This document shows, in pieces, positions 43,246-44,529 of a stretch of DNA of 44,529 bases. Each line of letters starts with the position of its first letter. Within the stretch, counting starts at the first letter, position 1. A program made the translations under genes and the position numbers. Source of the DNA: an uncultured Alphaproteobacteria bacterium (GTDB lineage Bacteria > Pseudomonadota > Alphaproteobacteria > HIMB59 > GCA-002718135); the NCBI GenBank assembly GCA_902627245.1, contig CACOIH010000011.1:1-44529 (forward strand). Direction: 5' to 3'. Under the pieces are notes generated by a model. It searched no databases and was not told where the DNA came from. It was given only the letters and a program-made list of their open reading frames with translations.

Positions 43246-44046
43246 TTAAACTCCTAATTTATTTAAAATTTGTAGATTAAATTCTTTTGTATTCCCAACA
43301 ATTAAATTGTTATTTTTTTTTGTAAAATTATATGGTTGATGGTCAAAATCAATATCTGATCCGCCTGCCTCTCTAACAAACAATACTCCAGGAATATGAT
43401 CCCAAGGGGATAGTTTAGATAAAATAGCAAAGTTTCTTTGGCCTAGACCAATATCTATATATTCGTACCCAATACATCTATAAGATTTAACTTCTGCAAA
43501 TTCATTTTTTAAATTTTTAATTTGATCCCAATATTTTTCATCCCAATACTTAGTACTAATTGATCCAATTGCTTTATCTAAATTATTTACGCCATTTGTT
43601 TTTATTTTTTTATTATCAATATATGACCCTTCATTATAAATGGCATGAGACATTACATTTTCTAATGGTTTATATATCCACGAATATAAAATCTGTTCTT
43701 TTTTTGTTAAAGCAATCATAATAGCAAATTTATCTCTTCCTTTAACAAAGTTTGTTGTTCCATCTATTGGATCTACAGTCCAACAATAATTATCTTCTTG
43801 ATATGATTTCAATATATTTTGATTAGAAGCATACTCTTCTTCACCAATAAAACCAGAGGATGGAATAATCTTTAAGAGATTTTTTTTTAATTCTTTTTCA
43901 GCTGCAATATCAGCAGAAGTAACTAGATCAGATCCATTTTTATATTTTATATCATCTTCTTTAAGATTTTGATATTTTGGTAAAATGATTTCCTTGCTAA
44001 TTTTAAAGCAAATATCATGAATATCTTCCTGTTTTAAATTATCCAT
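43246..44046 (-). CDS. inositol monophosphatase-family phosphatase
   Basis: The family hydrolyses inositol phosphates, histidinol phosphate or 3'-phosphoadenosine phosphates with magnesium. From ATG 44046 the protein is 266 residues and begins MDNLKQEDIHD. An earlier ATG at 44076 would add 10 unrelated residues and lengthen the overlap with the upstream gene from 8 to 38 nt, so I prefer the later start. Metal ligands lie in GEEE (68-71) and VDPIDGTTNF (91-100), and the third site is SPWDHIPGVLFVREAGG near the C-terminus. The particular substrate is unknown. Confidence 0.85.
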   Translation of the reverse strand: MDNLKQEDIHDICFKISKEIILPKYQNLKEDDIKYKNGSDLVTSADIAAEKELKKNLLKIIPSSGFIGEEEYASNQNILKSYQEDNYCWTVDPIDGTTNFVKGRDKFAIMIALTKKEQILYSWIYKPLENVMSHAIYNEGSYIDNKKIKTNGVNNLDKAIGSISTKYWDEKYWDQIKNLKNEFAEVKSYRCIGYEYIDIGLGQRNFAILSKLSPWDHIPGVLFVREAGGSDIDFDHQPYNFTKKNNNLIVGNTKEFNLQILNKLGV

Positions 44047-44529
44047 GCATACATGATTTAGAGTACATTTCTGCAAGTTTCAAAGTAATATTTCCAATTT
44101 TGCCGTTATTAATTTTCTTTTTATCAATTTTGAGTATTGGCGTTATAAAACTACCTGAACTCGTTAAGAATACCTCATCAGCATCTAATAATTGTTTATG
44201 AGTAAAACTTTTTTCTACTAATTTTAGTGAGGTTTTTTTAATAATTTTTAAAATTGATGTTCTTGTAACACCTTTTAAAATATCAGTATTAGCGGGATGA
44301 GTTATCAAATTATTTTTTTTAATTATCCAAATATTGGAGGAAGTGCCCTCAGTTACTTTACCATTTTGTAATAAAATTGCCTCATATGCTTTCATTTTTT
44401 TTGCTTTGTTTGCTGCAATTATATTTGGAAGAAGGTTCACAGTTTTAATATCTCTTCTTTTCCAGCGTAAATCTTCATGGGTTATAGTGTTTACACCTTT
44501 GAAATTTATACCTGGGAGATTAAATTTTT
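44039..44529 (-). CDS. class IV aminotransferase (D-amino-acid/branched-chain type), 5' end cut by window
   Basis: The minus-strand frame stays open to the right edge, so the N-terminus is missing; a GTG at 44440 is internal, not the start. The 163 visible codons contain LRWKRRDIKTVNLLPN with the PLP lysine in DIKT, then GKVTEGTSSNIW with the phosphate-cofactor Glu, and the SSGSFITPI segment. Fold-type IV members include D-alanine aminotransferase, branched-chain aminotransferase and aminodeoxychorismate lyase. The DLRWKRRDIKT pattern favours D-amino-acid aminotransferase. It overlaps the IMPase-family gene by 8 nt. Confidence 0.82.
   Translation of the reverse strand, partial: KFNLPGINFKGVNTITHEDLRWKRRDIKTVNLLPNIIAANKAKKMKAYEAILLQNGKVTEGTSSNIWIIKKNNLITHPANTDILKGVTRTSILKIIKKTSLKLVEKSFTHKQLLDADEVFLTSSGSFITPILKIDKKKINNGKIGNITLKLAEMYSKSCMHG

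Noticed and set aside
44047-44076. Upstream ATG for the IMPase-family gene
   Set aside because: The ten added residues lie in the overlap with the aminotransferase gene and look like an out-of-frame translation of it; the ATG at 44046 fits the family better.
44438-44440. GTG as the start of the aminotransferase
   Set aside because: The reading frame continues upstream to the window edge with the diagnostic LRWKRRDIKT motif, so the gene is cut by the window rather than starting here.
1-44529. CRISPR array, insertion sequence, prophage or tmRNA gene
   Set aside because: I saw no regularly spaced repeats, no transposase frame, no phage structural gene and no tmRNA-like fold on reading both strands; only the integrase-like fragment within pyrB hints at past mobile DNA.

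Overview
The window is compact, very AT-rich bacterial DNA (GC estimated by eye at about 30%, not computed) with short or absent intergenic gaps, many 1-26 nt gene overlaps and no long non-coding stretch. The core gene orders (rpiB-glyA-nrdR-rib genes-nusB; rpoZ-rsh-acpS-lepB-rnc-era-recO-parC; gatCAB; pyrB-plsY-topA) and the RibBX form of the riboflavin enzyme point to an Alphaproteobacterium. Low GC, tight packing and a TRAP uptake system suggest a streamlined free-living marine lineage of the SAR11 or HIMB59 kind. That placement is inference; no taxonomic marker was compared.

Layout. 1-5431 (minus): one overlapping transcription unit rpiB-glyA-nrdR-ribD-ribE-ribBX-ribH-nusB, with nusB cut by the left edge. 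It joins one-carbon metabolism, regulation of ribonucleotide reductase and riboflavin synthesis. 5483-11480 (plus): glutaryl-CoA dehydrogenase, then a TRAP transporter (Tat-exported binding protein, intercistronic hairpin, small permease, and a large permease with a C-terminal coiled-coil tail of about 320 residues). 11481-22324 (minus): a SABATH-like methyltransferase, parC, recO, era, rnc, lepB, acpS, rsh, rpoZ, smpB, dapA and tRNA-Ser(GCU), nearly all overlapping or abutting. 22325-27243: a mixed-strand accessory block with a HupE/UreJ-type membrane protein and a DUF4198 protein whose divergent start codons are 1 nt apart, an FkbM methyltransferase, a 2OG-Fe(II) oxygenase, a second methyltransferase and a small membrane protein. 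27226-35235: gatB-gatA-gatC (minus), and divergently ruvX, pyrB, plsY, topA (plus). 35236-39519: a secreted polysaccharide-lyase-like protein (minus), then aminopeptidase C, a 74-residue protein and a two-gene restriction-modification system (plus). 39536-44529 (minus): a MazG-like pyrophosphohydrolase, an MFS transporter, msrB, an EamA exporter, a 3-hydroxyisobutyrate-dehydrogenase-like enzyme, an IMPase-family phosphatase and a class IV aminotransferase cut by the right edge.

Most unusual points. (1) pyrB carries about 71 extra N-terminal residues that read like the arm-binding domain of a tyrosine integrase. They are preceded by three in-phase copies of an ACACATAAT-like repeat, as if a lost mobile element donated its promoter and start codon to an essential gene. 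(2) The TRAP large permease has a long charged coiled-coil tail. (3) The RibA-like half of RibBX lacks the zinc cysteines of GTP cyclohydrolase II. (4) A plant-type (SABATH) carboxyl methyltransferase homologue sits between core genes. (5) A restriction-modification pair is present in an otherwise stripped-down genome. I did not find a CRISPR array, an intact insertion sequence, a prophage or an origin.
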